NCBI GenBank assembly: GCA_029339505.1
Contig: JAQISU010000233.1
Span: 625,001 to 689,000 of the forward strand
Direction: 5' to 3'
DNA length: 64,000 nucleotides
Source of the DNA: Unio delphinus
Taxonomy: Eukaryota; Mollusca; Bivalvia; Unionida; Unionidae
Below the pieces are notes generated by a model. That model did not search any database. It was given only the letters and a program-made list of their open reading frames with translations, and had not been told where the DNA came from. The translations under genes were made by a program, and so were the position numbers. Of the stretch, positions 1 through 12,164 are shown one piece after another (position 1 is the first letter of the stretch; each line of letters begins with the position of its first letter).

Positions 1-129
1 ATATACCACTCGTTGTATAAATTTTTCATTAAAAGGCTGAGCTGATTTATTCCAGGGATATTGGTCTAAATTTTTTCCTCTTAAACGAATTTAAAAATAT
101 TTTTTGTGCTGGTTTTTTGTGTGGAGTGA

Positions 130-480
130 GTTAGCTTAGAAGATGTTTTTGACCTAGACGACAGCAATTAGTATTTCTGAACCACCTTGTATGGCTGACC
201 CTGATGGTGTGGGAGTTTGACCACCTTATACGGTGTTAAGATGGGATCTTTATTTAAGTACTAAGGTTTGGTTATTTCGTTGCAGCTCTGTGCTGCCAGT
301 CCTGATCGTCTTGGTGTACGGACTACCTTATATGAAGTAATATGGGGCCATATTTGCATAATAATGATTGTTTTGCCACCTTGTGTGGCGGAGCCTGATG
401 GTGTTGAGTGTTGGACCACCTTATACGATTTGATTTTGGGTCTGTTTGGTATTGACCTATATGCCCGTATTAATATATGT
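130..480. repeat. Degenerate tandem repeat, about 97 bp, three copies
   Basis: Three diverged copies begin near 182, 285 and 377. Each has a form of CCACCTTGT, then CCTGATGGTGT about 15 bases later, then ACCACCTTATACG. Spacing is about 97 bp. The short open frame crossing this stretch follows the repeat and shows no protein similarity I recognise. The block runs straight into the 37-bp array. Confidence 0.5.
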
Positions 481-2465
481 GCATTCAGATGTTATTGGGT
501 TGTAAGATGTTATATGAGCAATCAGATGTCATTGGGTTGTGAGATGTTATATGAGCAATCAGATGTTTTTGGGTTGTAAGATGTTATATGAGCATTCAGA
601 TGTCATTGGGTTTTAAGATGTTATATGAGCATTCAGATGTTAATTGGGTTGTAAGATGTTATATGAGCATTCAGATGTTATTGTATTGCAAGATGTTATA
701 TGAGCATTCAGATGTTAATTGGGTTGTAAGATGTTATATAAACATTCAGATGTTATTGGGTTGTCAGATGTTATATGAGCATTCAGATGCTGTTGGTTTG
801 TAAGATGTTAATTGGGTTTTAAGATGTTATATGAGCATTCAGATGTTATAGGGTTGTAAGATGCTAATTGGGTTGTAAGATGTTATATGTGCATTCAGAT
901 GTCATTGGGTTGTAAGAGGTTATATGAGCATTCAGATGTCATTAGGTTTTAAAATGTTATATGAGCATTCAGATGTTAATTGGGTTGTAAGATGTTATAT
1001 GAGCATTCAGATGTCATTGGGTTGTAAGATGTTATATGAGCATTCAGATGTTATTGTGTTGTCAGATGTTATATGAGCATTCAGATGTTGTTGGTTTGTA
1101 AGATGTTAATTGGGTTTTAAGATGTTATATGAGCATTAAGATGTTATAGGGTTGTAAGATGCTAATTGGGTTGTAAGATGTTATATGTGCATTCAGATGT
1201 CATTGGGTTGTAAGAGGTTATATGAGCATTCAGATGTCATTGGATTGTAAGATGTTATATGAGCATTCAGATGTTATTGGGTTGTAAGATGTTATATGAG
1301 CATTCAGATGATATTGGGTTGTACGATGTTATATGAACATTCAGATGTTAATTGGGTTGTAAGATGTTATATGAACATTCAGATGTTATTGGATTGTAAG
1401 ATGTTATATGAGCATTCAGATGTTATTGGGTTGTAAGATGTTATATGAGCATTCAGATGTCATTGGGTTGTAAGATGTTATATGAGCATTCAGATGTCAT
1501 TGGGTTGTAAGATGTTATATGAGCATTCAGATGTCATTGCGTTGTAGGATGTTATATGAGCATTCAGATGTTATTGGGTTGTAAGATGTTATATGAGCAT
1601 TCAGATGTTGTTGGTTTGCAAGATGTTAATTGGGTTTTAAGATGTTATATGAGCATTCAGATGTTATAGGGTTGTAAGATGTTAATTGGGTTGTAAGATG
1701 TTATATGTGCATTCAGATGTCATTGGGTTGTAAGATGTTATATTAGCATTCAGATGTCATTGGGATGTAAGATGTTATATTAGCATTCAGATGTTATTGG
1801 GTTGTAAGATGTTATATGAGCATTCAGATGTTGTTGGTTTGTAAGATGTTAATTGGGTTTTAAGATGTTATATGAGCATTCAGATGTTATAGGGTTGTAA
1901 GATGTTAATTGGGTTGTAAGATGTTATATGTGCATTCAGATGTCATTGGGTTTTAAGATGTTATATGAGCATTCAGATGTTATTGGGTTGTAAGATGTCA
2001 TTGGGTTGTAAGATGTTATATGTGCATTCAGATGTTATTGGGTTGTAAGATTGTATATGAGCAATCAGATGTCATTGGGTTGTACAATGTTATATGAGCA
2101 TTCAGATGTCATAGGGTTGTAAGATTTTATATGAGCAGTCAGATGTCATTGGGTTGTAAGATGTTATATGAGCATTCAGATGCCATTAGGTTTTAAGATG
2201 TTATATGAGCATTCAGATGTTATTGGGTTGTAAGATGTTATATGAGCATTCAGATGTCATTGGGTTGTAAGATGATATATGAACATTCAGATGTTAATTG
2301 GGTTGTAAGATGTTATATGAGCATTCAGATGTCATTGGTTTGTAAGATGTTATATGAGCATTCAGATGTCATTGGGTTGTAAGATGTTATATGAGCATTC
2401 AGATGTCATTGGGTTGTAAGATGTTATATGAGCATTCAGATGTTTTTGGGTTGTAAGATGTTACG
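481..2465. repeat. Satellite-like tandem array, about 37-bp unit, roughly 50 copies
   Basis: The unit can be written GTTATATGAGCATTCAGATG followed by TCATTGGGTTGTAAGAT. Units differ by point changes and small insertions (TTAATTGGG, TTATAGGG, TTGTTGGTTTG variants). A marked block with GTTGGTTTGYAAGATG then TTAATTGGGTTTTAAG recurs at about 792, 1090, 1610 and 1833, so parts were copied as multi-unit blocks. Open frames inside the array come from the unit and are not genes. The array stops sharply at about 2460. Confidence 0.95.
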
Positions 2466-2869
2466 ATTAGGAATAGGTAGTAGAGGGAAGTAAAAGGTAG
2501 TCTATAGATAGCATGTTGGAAAAAAGAACATTTTAAAAACAATTGGTACATGGGTGGGTGGAATTGGTGTTTCGTTATTGTTATGTGACTGTACGTCTAG
2601 TTAAATATGGTTAGAATTTTTTAAATAGACATCTTTGCAGAGTATTCATCCCCACCCCTGGATATTGCTGTCCTTGAGGCATTTCAAAGATATTTTGTCT
2701 TGTCCCTATCCCTAGAATTAATTGAATTTAATTTTTCGTTGTGGTTGTGTGTTTATTTTATTACACACATTTCCCATTAATTTAATCATTTTATTGAGGT
2801 CATATTTTCTTGAATAGATCTGTTTTACTGATATACATGAAGTTTATTATTTTTTTGTATGTACTACTG
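2466..2869. other. No gene seen between array and LINE
   Basis: AT-rich sequence without an open frame, tandem repeat or recognisable element. It may include the 3' untranslated part of the minus-strand LINE next to it, but no poly(T) run or target duplication marks an end. Confidence 0.4.
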
Positions 2870-2964
2870 AGATTAAGGTTTTCATTTCACAGGAAGTCAG
2901 GGTATGTTGTAGGGGATCCAATCTTTCTTTGAGCAGCTTGGAATTCTTTCTTTTCAATGATATA

Positions 2965-3360
2965 TTTAGAACATCCATTAAATATGTCTTGTTGATCTTC
3001 GGTGATTTTGCAGTAGAAGCAGTTGATGTTGGCCGGTTTGGGATCTACATGGTTTCCGAAACTGCTAGCTAGCTTGGTGTTTCCAGTAGTAATCCTGTTA
3101 ATTATATTTTATTCAGTGCTATTTACTTTGAGAGGTTTGATGGTTTTGTCTGCTTTGCTTAGGATAGAAAAAAGTGTCTGTTCTTTGGTACTTTGGTTCC
3201 ATTTGTCCTGCCATTGGTTGTTGATGTGAGTTCGAATAATGTTATCTATTTCGATTATACTGTACTCAAGGGGTATATTGTTTGGGTCGTTTAGTTTTTG
3301 TTTGGCGGCTTTGTCAGCTAGGTCGTTACCTAAAAGTCCCGAGTGTGATGGAATCCACAT
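2965..3360 (-). pseudogene. LINE RNase H C-terminal part and CCHC motif (fragment)
   Basis: The open frame at 3360-3109 starts with WIPSHSGLLGNDLADKAAK, the last RNase H motif (H and D of the SHSG...N.LAD signature). After a frame break the same strand reads CFYCKITEDQQDIFNGC at about 3023-2971, a C-x2-C...C arrangement typical of the end of ORF2 in I/R1-type LINEs (the usual histidine position reads I or F). It is part of the larger minus-strand LINE. It is a relic and makes no intact protein. Confidence 0.75.
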
Positions 3361-3594
3361 AAATGTTTGTTAATATATTAATTATTTTGAAATAGTAGGT
3401 TTGTTTTTCTACGGACGTTTTCCTTTGAGTCAGTGTTATTTGATTTAATTTATGATAAATGCAAGTCACTTTTTATCCCAGATTATTTAAAATGTTATTA
3501 TTTTTGTCCATTTCAGTGCTTCAAGGATTGTCCAAAATGTTCATGTGAGTTAGTATCAGTGGTCAGGAAGTCTGTCTCTTATTTCAGTGTTATA

Positions 3595-3786
3595 TTATGT
3601 TATTACTGCGGCTGCTACTGTTTTGGGTAGGTTGGATATTTTAGATCCATCAGTGAATATTTTAACAAAACTGGCGTAGGTGTTTTGTATTTCCACTGTG
3701 TCAATTGATTTTAGTTGGCGTTCTTGATTTAGTATATGACCGAGTTGTGCTAATTTGGTGTTTATCGTTGGTTGAGTCATAACCAT
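3595..3786 (-). pseudogene. LINE RNase H N-terminal part (fragment)
   Basis: The 63-codon minus-strand frame contains VKIFTDGSKISN, the first RNase H catalytic motif (TDGSK, with the metal-binding Asp). It is followed by AAAVIT, which fits the next beta strand. It lies just upstream, in element orientation, of the SHSG...LAD motif at 3360, as expected for one RNase H domain. The frame ends early, and about 230 bp of shifted sequence separates the two halves. Confidence 0.7.
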
Positions 3787-4199
3787 GGGGGCTTAGGGGT
3801 TGGTCAGGGTCATCTGTCAATTATGCCTAATGGTCTGTGATGGGCAATTGTTTTACGAGTTCATGATATAGCTTCCCTTCTGGGATATTTGAAACTAGTT
3901 TTCGACTAAATTGTTTATTGCACTTTTGTTTAGCTATTCTAGAGTGGTGCGTATCTGGTTGGGTCGAAAATCGTTTTGCATATTTTAAGATGAACTCTTG
4001 TCGCCTTAGTTGTATTGGTAGTTCTCCTGTGAGTATTTTTTAAAATTTCTTCTATGATGTTCAGGGTAGAGTACCTTTGCAAATAGTCTGAGCTTTTCTT
4101 TGAACCGTGTCGAGTTTTTTTTAAGGCGTTGCATTGGCCGAGTTTTATACCTGGCATCCATAGTCCAATTTTGATCTGATGAGAACTCTTTATATAGTT

Positions 4200-5130
4200 A
4201 GCAGTATTTATTGATTGAATGACCATGTTGTGCTTTTTAGATTTTTTTTTGTTTTAGGTTATGGTCTTTATTGCACCTATTTATCAGGTGTTGGATATGA
4301 TGGCCCAGTTTAAATGTTCGTCATAAAACATACGTAGCAGTTTTATTTCCTTTACATATTTGATAGGATTGTTTTGAAAATATAATGTTGGGTAAGTTAA
4401 GTTACGTTTTGACGAGAATATAATCGCTGCTGTTTTTTCATGTGATATTTTGAAACCCCATTTTTTCCCTTATTTTAGCAAGGCTTTATTGGATTTCACT
4501 AATTATGCTATCGATTTTCAGGTTGCCTGCTCGCCAAATGCTGCTGTCATATACGAATTGTGAGATGTTTAAATTGTTTGTAGTTAAGTTTTTCTCTAGG
4601 TCATTACTCATAATATTGAAGAGTATGCAACTGAGTGCGCTCCCTTGTGGTGTACCAGTTTTCTATCCAATTAAACATGCGACCTGTTATTCCACAGCTG
4701 CTATTAAAACTTTAGTCAAAACTAGATCGAAGGCTTTTTACAGATCCAGGATTACTGCGATTAGGGTCCTGTGGGTTTTTCTTTTGTGACTGAAATCTAA
4801 TTTAATGTCTGTTTTCAGTCGGATTAGTTAGTCAGTGACAGATCTTTTATTTCTAAATCCTCATTGATTTTCTAAATCCTCATTGATTTTCTAAATCCAC
4901 ATTGATTTTCAAAGTAGAAGTGGTTACTTTCTAGCTGATATTTAAGTCTATTAGCAATTATTGTTTCCATTATTTTACAGATATTATTTGTCGGGGAGAA
5001 GGGTCTGCATGGATTAATGTTGGTTGGATCTTTACTAGGTTTGGGGATTCGGATTACATTGTCTGATTTTCATTTGTTGGGTAGTTTTCCGACTGACCAG
5101 ATTAAATTAAACGTTTCAAGTTTTGATGTT
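4200..5130 (-). pseudogene. LINE reverse transcriptase remnant
   Basis: Minus-strand frames across this stretch give, in order: IRIPKPSKDPTNINPCRPF (the KPxKDPxxxxxYRPISL-like motif), ENQCGFRK (nQ.GFR motif), a segment resembling PQGAPLSCILF, and WGFKISHEKTAAIIFSSKR (typical end of the palm/thumb in R1/I-type RTs), then YVKEIKLLRMFYDEHLNW. Several stops and shifts separate them and the YxDD box is not readable. A 19-bp triplication lies within the frame after the GFRK motif. Confidence 0.7.
4853..4910. repeat. 19-bp repeat, three copies
   Basis: CTAAATCCTCATTGATTTT occurs at 4853 and 4872, and with one change at 4891. It lies inside the decayed RT frame of the minus-strand LINE, so it probably arose after the copy died. 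Confidence 0.85.
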
Positions 5131-5340
5131 ACGATACTTTCAGGAAGATGTTTGTTATTACATAGTCATTTTGGTCCTCACCATGTTTATTTTTTTATTT
5201 TTAGAATTTAGTGCTGTTTCCCATTCCTGTATAGTAATGTCACTTTTTAGGTTTGATGTTTTATTTCCTAGTTCTTTATGTAGATATTTATAGTTTTCTT
5301 CTACCTTTTCCCTATGTTGTAAAATTTTATGGTGTGATTC

Positions 5341-5472
5341 TTATTGCTGGTCATGTCGGCATAATAACTGGCTAGCTTGTTTCCTTATTGCTGCTCATGT
5401 CAGCATAATAATTGGCTAGCTTGTTTCCTTATTGCTGCTCATGTCGGCATAATAACTGGCTAGCTTGTTTCC
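5341..5472. repeat. 44-bp tandem repeat, three copies
   Basis: Copies start at 5341, 5385 and 5429 (TTATTGCTGSTCATGTCRGC followed by ATAATAAYTGGCTAGC). They sit between the RT and endonuclease remnants of the minus-strand LINE. Confidence 0.9.
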
Positions 5473-5858
5473 TTTTTCTTGATTGGTGTTCAACCCCGGG
5501 ATATTTTATGTAGTGTTTACTGTTTTAATTTCATCCCATATCTGTTTTGAATTGAAGTTTGTTAAGATTAAAGCAGAAGTTTTGCAAAGGGTTTCTTTTT
5601 TCATGTTTAGTTATATTTTTTAAGTTTTCTCCCTATACTTATAGCGTTTGAAATCTATTGAATTACCAGTGCGCTTAAACCTATATTTTGCTTTTTTTTC
5701 TTCTTTCCCTTTACTGGCTATTTTACATTGTTTATTACTCCACGGGACTATTTGTTTAATGTGGGTCCCACTTTTGGTGGCTGCCTCTTGAATGGTCGTT
5801 ATTATGTCGTAGAATTTATTGATGTCGCTATTTTCTAGTTCAGGTATAATATTATTGT

Positions 5859-6540
5859 TTAAGATATGCCTGATTTTTTCCCAGTCAGCTTTTCATATTT
5901 CCATTTAGGGTGTTTGGTTACTGGATTATTTTGTACTGTTATCTGAATTGTCTTGATGATTGGAAAGTGATCAATGTCTAGAGTGTTGGTTTTATCTACT
6001 CTCCAATCAATCAGTTGGGCTAGTTTAGGCGAGCATATGGCGAGGTCGATGGCGCAGAGGGATCCATTCCCCGGGTTCAATCTTGCTTGAGACCCGTCAT
6101 TGAGAATGGTCAGCATGGCTTCCGCAGTTCATGCTTTAATCAACCTGCCTCTTTTTGATATCTTCCATTACCTCCCCATGTCTCATTACGCGCATTAAAG
6201 TCATCGCAAATGATTATATCTTCTGAGTGATGGTGTGCAATTTGTTGGTAAGTTATTACGTTTATGGGATTTTCATAACCTCCCGGGTAATATAGATTCA
6301 TTATTTAGATATTTAATGATCCTATATTAACTATCATTGATTTGAGCTCGACGGTCTCACTACTGCCTTGTATAGTTGGTATTTTTATGGCAGTTATATT
6401 TGGTGGAATTTCTATTACGAAGATTGCGAGCCCCTCACCCCTTTCTCCATTGTTACGATATTTTAATATCCCGTGGGAGTACCCTGGATACTTGGGAAGG
6501 TGTTGACAATTTTCAGTGAGATGGGATTCTTGGAATCATA
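5859..6540 (-). pseudogene. LINE endonuclease domain remnant
   Basis: On the minus strand the segment near 6230-6130 reads IIICDDFNARNETWGG, the GDFNARH..WG signature of the endonuclease/exonuclease/phosphatase fold (Gly changed to Asp). The longest frame (6116-5859) contains CAIDLAICSP and then LDIDHFPI, equivalent to the conserved (S)DHxP motif with the catalytic His. Upstream (about 6500-6240) the frame includes GEGLAIFV, a common mid-domain motif. The domain would nick target DNA in a live LINE. Here it is interrupted by at least two stops. Confidence 0.75.
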
Positions 6541-8212
6541 TTGTTACATACAAACCCTAGCGCGAATCCCGCTGGAAGTCATAATATTTTTTCCCAAATT
6601 TCCAAAAAATTCATTACAATTTGAGTTGTAAATTAGAAAGCAAGACGTGTCTGTTTTTATATACTAAATTTTACTTTAATCAATACAAGACCACAGATAA
6701 AACAACTTGCCAAATGTCCATCAACTGAACCTTTGCATGGTTTTTCTTCATCATCAGATTTCTATACCGGCAGCCGGTTACGCCATAGAATATACACTAG
6801 TCCCCTTTTCCACTGGGAACTATTTTAACTCCACCACCTTAGGCCAGTCAATGTACGCTTTTACAGGCGCATTACGCCAATATAACTGCACCCATTTTCG
6901 ACTATGGACACATAAACGGTAGCTACTAAGTCCCTACTTATTAATTCCATTGTGTAATTTACCGGTTTCCTACCTTAAATACTGCCACACCACTATTGTA
7001 CAACACTAGATTTTAATATGGACTATCTTACTCCAAGATCAGTCGGTTTGGACCTGAATTCTCTACAAGCGAACCATGACATCATTCAAACTCACTAATA
7101 CTTGACTTTGTGACGTTTGCTCGTAGTAATTGGCAAATTATTTCGGGCTAAGAATATTTCCATGGCGCCGAATCCCAATAATCACATAAATCTAAGAATT
7201 GCTTAAAACGGGGCGCTATCAAATGCGAATACTCAAAATTTATTACAATATTATATCAGGTTTGGGGTTGCGTTCGGAGATTTTGTGTTAGTTAAGGGAT
7301 GTTTTTTCCCCCTGCAATTCCATTATTTATCTATTCAGTAATGTTGTTATTGATATTGCTTAGTTTTTCAAGTATATTCCCTTTATTTTGAGATGTCGAA
7401 ATATTGATTTTTTTCATTAGTTCATGAATCAGAGATAGTTTTGCTGAATTTGCAGTGTCATTATTTGGTGGGTCTGTTTTATCCTTGTTGATTTGGGAGG
7501 TGTGTTTGGTTCTTTCTGTCAAATATTCTATTTATTCAGAAGGACACTTGATCTTTGATGTTACCCATGTTCGAGATCGATCCAAAATGCTAGCCCACTT
7601 AGTATTAGTACGTTGCAGTAACATTCGTACACATAGTAGTGTCGAAATAATTGCACGAGTGCAGGATTAAATCATTTTTTCACAATACATTGATCTCAGT
7701 GAAGTCCAATATTCCAGGAGGAATTTGTGCTGGATTTTGTTTCATAAACGTCGACACCGCGCCGAACATTGCTATGCCGGAATCTAAATAAAAAAGAGTT
7801 ATCCATTATAACCATACATATCCCGATCTATAAATATGTTTAAACGCCTTTGCGATATCTGGTGAAGTTGTTCAAGTTTATGGTTCAACTGGTCGATATC
7901 GGCGGGCAATACCAATAATTACCGAGCCGTATTTGTGTTTTCTCCAACATACTTTATCGTGTGCTGAAAACAAACTATATCAACCTGAAAAAATGTGTTG
8001 ATTGTTTTAATGCAAATCGTCCTCGTGAAATGTTTGGTGAAGGTAAATACAAACATTTGCCACAGCGCTTTTCGTGACACTCCAGCGAGTGCATTCTTGA
8101 TGTTTACGCATGCGCCACGTGCTCTCCTCGTCTATACTCTTTTATATTAATCATGTGCCCATTATTTTATATACCCTCAATATACATTATAATCGAGGAC
8201 CGTTGCATTTAG
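6541..8212. other. No gene seen (apart from the doubtful frame at 7331-7522)
   Basis: Mixed-composition sequence with no frame that looks coding, no tandem repeats and no boundaries I can place. The lower part may be diverged 5' sequence of the minus-strand LINE. Confidence 0.35.
7331..7522 (-). pseudogene. Possible LINE ORF1 C-terminal fragment
   Basis: A 63-codon minus-strand frame rich in K, N, S and T ends in a leucine-spaced helix-like stretch (LSLIHELMKKINIS ... ILEKLSNINNNITE). It lies upstream, in element orientation, of the endonuclease remnant, where ORF1 would be. There is no zinc knuckle or other diagnostic motif, and about 800 bp of unrecognised sequence lies between. It could equally be chance. 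Confidence 0.2.
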
Positions 8213-8370
8213 GTATAGGATGTGCGGGACCCAAGGCAGCATGCATGGTCTAAGGCAGCAAGCGATGAGCGCGGGGCCCAAGCAAACAAATATTGCGTTG
8301 AGGAGTTGATTTCTTGAAAGCGCAGGGTCGAAGGTGATTGCCTCTTTTGCCTTGCCCTAGGGCCAGCCTG
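8213..8370 (+). mobile_element. hAT-like MITE, decayed copy
   Basis: Shares about 150 bp with the element at 19327-19479: GATGTGCGGG, GCAGCAAGCGATGAGCG, GGCCCAAG, a GAGTTGATTT core and the end GCCTTGCCCTAGG. It is much GC-richer than its surroundings. The 5' terminal repeat is degraded and contains an extra GGCAGCATGCATGGTCTAA stretch. No 8-bp target duplication is visible. The minus-strand open frame over it is a by-product of its composition. Confidence 0.6.
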
Positions 8371-9612
8371 GTGTGGTACTACGAGTACACTTTTTGATTT
8401 CATACGGCCTTGAAAAATCCGACGTCGATTTCATTCTCGCAACTGATGCAGCATCAGTAACTGCGTTTAACTCATGTATCAAATGTCAACAATTTGATGT
8501 TGGCGTATATATAATGAAATTTTAGCGAGCATCGTGCGATTCGTTGCCACCTAGTTGTATATCTAACCGTGTTTCGGGTCCGCACTAATTATATCCAAAA
8601 TTTAGTTTCTTCTCCTGGCGATTTTCAACGCATAGTAATCAAGGAAGTAGTCCTACCCCATGTGCTATATTTCCATCGTGACGCGCTATTGATGGACTTG
8701 AAGTCCGCGAGTTAACGCTGATAAATGAAAATTGTAATACTCCGGAACGTGTACATATTCCATTGAGATCAAATTCTCCATTTATCAACGTGAACGGTGT
8801 TGCGTCTTTGATTTGTGTTTGTGCACGAAAACGTGGACAAAAAGAAAAACATGTTTTGGGTCATCATTCAACGTTATAGATTTTACAGCAGTTACAACAA
8901 AACCACCTCCAAAAGCATCACGTGTCATTTCCAGATTGTGTATGCGCGATTATCATTAGGTAATTCGTGTTTAGAAATACTTAGTTGTTGTGTAATATTC
9001 TTAACATGCGTTGTATAATTTTGGACTGAGCACTGTTGGTGTTTGAATCAATCAACGACAAAATATGAATCCTAAATTTCCGTACGCGTTAATGAATCCA
9101 CATTAAGTTCTGCTATATAAATTACCACTGATGGCTATCTCGTGGATATCACGCAGCAAAAGTATCAAAACGGAGTTGGGTTGTAAAAATAATATTAAGA
9201 ACAAATCATTTGTGTTAGCTATCATGGCACGCTTGACTTTGTCCGGATCACAACAAGGACTGCTGTAACTTGACATGTGACGCTATTATAGGAAGTTATC
9301 CGGGCGACCCCAACAATGGATGTGCAAGTTATGGTTATATTGTGTACGTTTTGTTCACCAGTCTTTTCCCAGGTATCCTAATACGATTTTCACCATCGTC
9401 TCTGATGTAATCGCCGTGTAATAAAGCACAAATAACGCGATTACGCGTTATGCTCGTCAGAGTATTTAATTCCCGCTCATCTGTATACGAAATATATTTC
9501 GGATATTTCTTTGCTGACGTCAAGGAAAGTTTAATAAGAGGACTTTGGTGCACTCTTTATCATGATTTATATTCAATTTAGAATTTTGAGACAACAAGGA
9601 TAGGATTATACA
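8371..9612. other. No gene seen
   Basis: No convincing coding frame, RNA gene or element. Short open frames here (for example 8815-9018 and 9553-9335) have no recognisable motif. Confidence 0.4.
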
Positions 9613-9687
9613 GTATGTGGATAATCGTATGTATATAGTATGTGGATAATCGTATGTATATAGTATGTGGATAATATCGTATGTATT
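9613..9687. repeat. 25-bp tandem repeat, three copies
   Basis: GTATGTGGATAATCGTATGT begins at 9613 and 9638, and a third, slightly longer copy at 9663. Confidence 0.85.
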
Positions 9688-9769
9688 TTCTTATCTAGTC
9701 ATTTTATTTCATTCCGATAACAACATGTAATACAATTTCAATTGACTCATCGTCACCATATAGAATTTT

Positions 9770-11170
9770 AGCGATAACCATTAGGAAGATTTGAATCTGT
9801 CTCTATGGATTTTGTACGGACAATCGTGATGAAAAGTGCACAAAAGTCATGTGAACATGATCCAATTCCAGCATCACCGCTGACTGAGTGGTTAGACCAA
9901 ATATTGCCATCACTAACTGATGTTATTAATACCTCTCGCTCATTTGGGGAATTTCCATCATTTTCAAAACTGTCATTGTAAGGCCTCTGCTGAAGAAAAC
10001 AACACTTGACCAAAACGATTTCAAGAACTACCGCCCAATTTCTAATCCCCCGTTCATTTCAAACGTTTTAGAAAAGGTTGTTCTAACCCAACTCGTATCT
10101 CATTTGAGTCTTTTTAGCAATGCACGGTATACATATCGCCCTTGCCATAGTACTGAAATATTCTTCTGAAAGTAGTTAATGACATTCTCTCTGCTTTAGA
10201 GAGCGGAAAGATTGCAGTCCTCATGATTTTTTGCAGCATTTGACACAATCTACCATGATATATTACTTCACCGTCTCCATTATGTATTTGGTATTCACAA
10301 TACAGCCTTACTGTGGTTCAATTCCTACTTAGTCAACAGGACACAACTTGTATCTGAAAATTTAATACACTCCAGACCAGTTGATCTATGTTGAGGTGTT
10401 CCACAGGGATCTGTTTTTGGGCCTTTTCTATTAATTCTAAACAGTCAGCCGCTCTCAAGTGTCATAGATGATCACCCACTGTCTCACCAATTATACGCTG
10501 ATGACACCCAAATATAGAAATATAGCAGCCAACGGATGCTGATACTACCATTGAAGGTGTAGAGAGGTGCATTTCTGATGTGGTTGAAATGTAACAAGCT
10601 GCATATGAATGATGATAAAACGGATGCCAATCTGATCAAAACACAAAAACTTTCTCATTCAGATCCTTTACCTCAAACGATAAATATCAGCAACACCAAC
10701 ATTAAATTCACACAGTCAGTACGAAACGTTGGTGTTACTCTAGACAGTACTCTCCAATTGCACCAACATGTCATGCACATATGCAAGGCTGCATATCTTG
10801 AGCTGCGACGCATCAGTTCCATTCGCAACTATATTTCAGTTGATGCGACAAAAACACTCGTGCATTCATTAGTACTTTCAAGACTGGACTATTGTAACTC
10901 AATTCGTTCTGGTTTGTCTCAATATCTACATCAGAAACTTCGAAAAGTTCACAACACAACTGCTTAGATCATCATTAGAATACCACGATCAGAGGACACC
11001 TCGCCGAGCTCTGTACTCTACACTGGATATCCGTTTGATCCAGAATCAAAACACAAAATTTGTTTTCTGTGCTACGTTTCAGTGACGGACTCCAGTCAAA
11101 CGTACCTATCCGACCTCACCCATGTGTATACACCAGCAAGATACTTACGCTCCTCGTCTGAGCCGGATGG
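9770..11170 (+). mobile_element. Decayed CR1/L2-like LINE fragment (reverse transcriptase)
   Basis: Plus-strand frames give, in order: CEHDPIPASPLTEWLD, LKKTTLDQNDFKNYRPIS and VLEKVVLTQLVSHL, AFDTIYHDILLHRLH, FNSYLVNRTQLVSE, GVPQGSVFGPFLLILN, LYADDTQI (catalytic YADD kept), and WLKCNKLHMNDDKT. These are RT motifs in their normal order. After the best open stretch (10578-10967), the strand reads YLSDLTHVYTPARYLRSSS near 11110-11160, the usual ORF2 C-terminus of this group. There is no RNase H and no endonuclease, so it is 5'-truncated. Several stops (for example next to GVPQGS and after DDTQI) and shifts make it a pseudogene. I place it in the CR1/L2 part of the Jockey superfamily by motif style only. 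Confidence 0.85.
10578..10967 (+). pseudogene. LINE RT thumb/C-terminal open stretch (129 codons)
   Basis: The longest intact piece of the plus-strand LINE. It begins just after the YADD box with WLKCNKLHMNDDKTDANLI (the L.LN..KT motif) and continues through VRNVGVTLDSTLQLHQHV and LVLSRLDYCNS, standard for the region after the palm in CR1/L2-type proteins. The first Met is internal to the original protein, so this is not a gene start. It ends at a stop in the HNTTA segment where related elements read QNAAAR. Confidence 0.8.
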
Positions 11171-12095
11171 AAGATGAAGTCGACCGCCCTAAGGTTAGCA
11201 CAACAAGTGATATAGAAGTGATGAATGGAGATAAAGATATAATAAAGATTCGTTATTCGGCGGATAAACGCTAAATGAAAATGCTAAACAGGGAGAAGGC
11301 ATTCTCTCTTTTCAATGAAAACTGGAAAACGTTTAACGAAAGATAGATAAAATGCGGAGGGCGGGGTTGGGGGCGGGCGGAATGACGGATACACCAGTTG
11401 TGGCTCCTTGCATTTCATGTGTGGTGTTATATCAGTATTATGTTCGTACTCAAGAGTGTTTGATTTCATTCCCGTTCCTTAAAAGCATACTACCGTGTTG
11501 AGGTTATTAGGAGTGGATGTTTTGCAATTAATGAGTTGGTACAAGTCAGCGAAAACGCCGTATTGGTTTGTATGCGACGTTTTCACATAAAACCTGTATC
11601 TTGAAAACATTTCTTGCTTGATTTGGGAGTAAACGCGCTGACTAGTTCCATATCAGCGTGGATATTTTATCAAAGAATTCCCACTTATCACACAGTCACT
11701 GTGTTAATGATGGTTGGGTAGAGAGACTATCAATTCTTTTCGACTTCAAGAACATACGTGCCCAGGCATATTAGACCTAAAAGTACTACTTGTTTTCCAT
11801 ATCACAGTGGACAAACAATACAGAGGAAAAACTAATTAATTTAACCAGTGTTGGTATCTGGTTTGTCTTTCAGGTAGGTATGACCATATAAATCAAGCGC
11901 CTAATTATGGAAGAAAGAAAAAAGATGGTATATAGAAAATATATTGGATTAGTAAACAGACAGTGATGTTCACTGACGTCATGCAAGAAAACAATTGGGG
12001 GATGGTCAATTGGGAAAATAGACTTTAAAATCTAACTAGTTTTTTTAACGCATAGTCACTTTGGACGACAGGGAAAGTATTTTATTTTCAGAATG

Positions 12096-12098
<3 letters not shown>
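11171..12098. other. No gene seen
   Basis: No coding frame or element recognised. A GGCGGGGTTGGGGGCGGGCGG G-rich stretch lies near 11360. A TGACGTCA octamer lies near 11973. Confidence 0.4.
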
Positions 12099-12163
<65 letters not shown>

Positions 12164-12164
12164 C

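Larger units (their letters stand above)
2870..6540 (-). mobile_element. Decayed non-LTR retrotransposon (I/R1-like group), minus strand
   Basis: Reading the minus strand from high to low coordinates gives an apurinic endonuclease-like domain (about 6540-5860), a reverse transcriptase (about 5130-4200), an RNase H domain (about 3790-3109) and a terminal CCHC-like motif (about 3023-2971). This order, with RNase H after RT, is known from the I and R1-related clades. Every domain is broken by frameshifts or stops, so the copy is dead. Two small tandem duplications (4853-4910 and 5341-5472) lie inside or beside the RT region. A possible ORF1 end lies upstream at 7522-7331. No target-site duplication was found, so the ends are approximate. 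Clade placement is an inference from domain order and a few motifs. Confidence 0.8.

Noticed and set aside
8209..8403. 64-codon minus-strand gene
   Set aside because: It coincides with the GC-rich MITE copy and is not conserved in the second copy.
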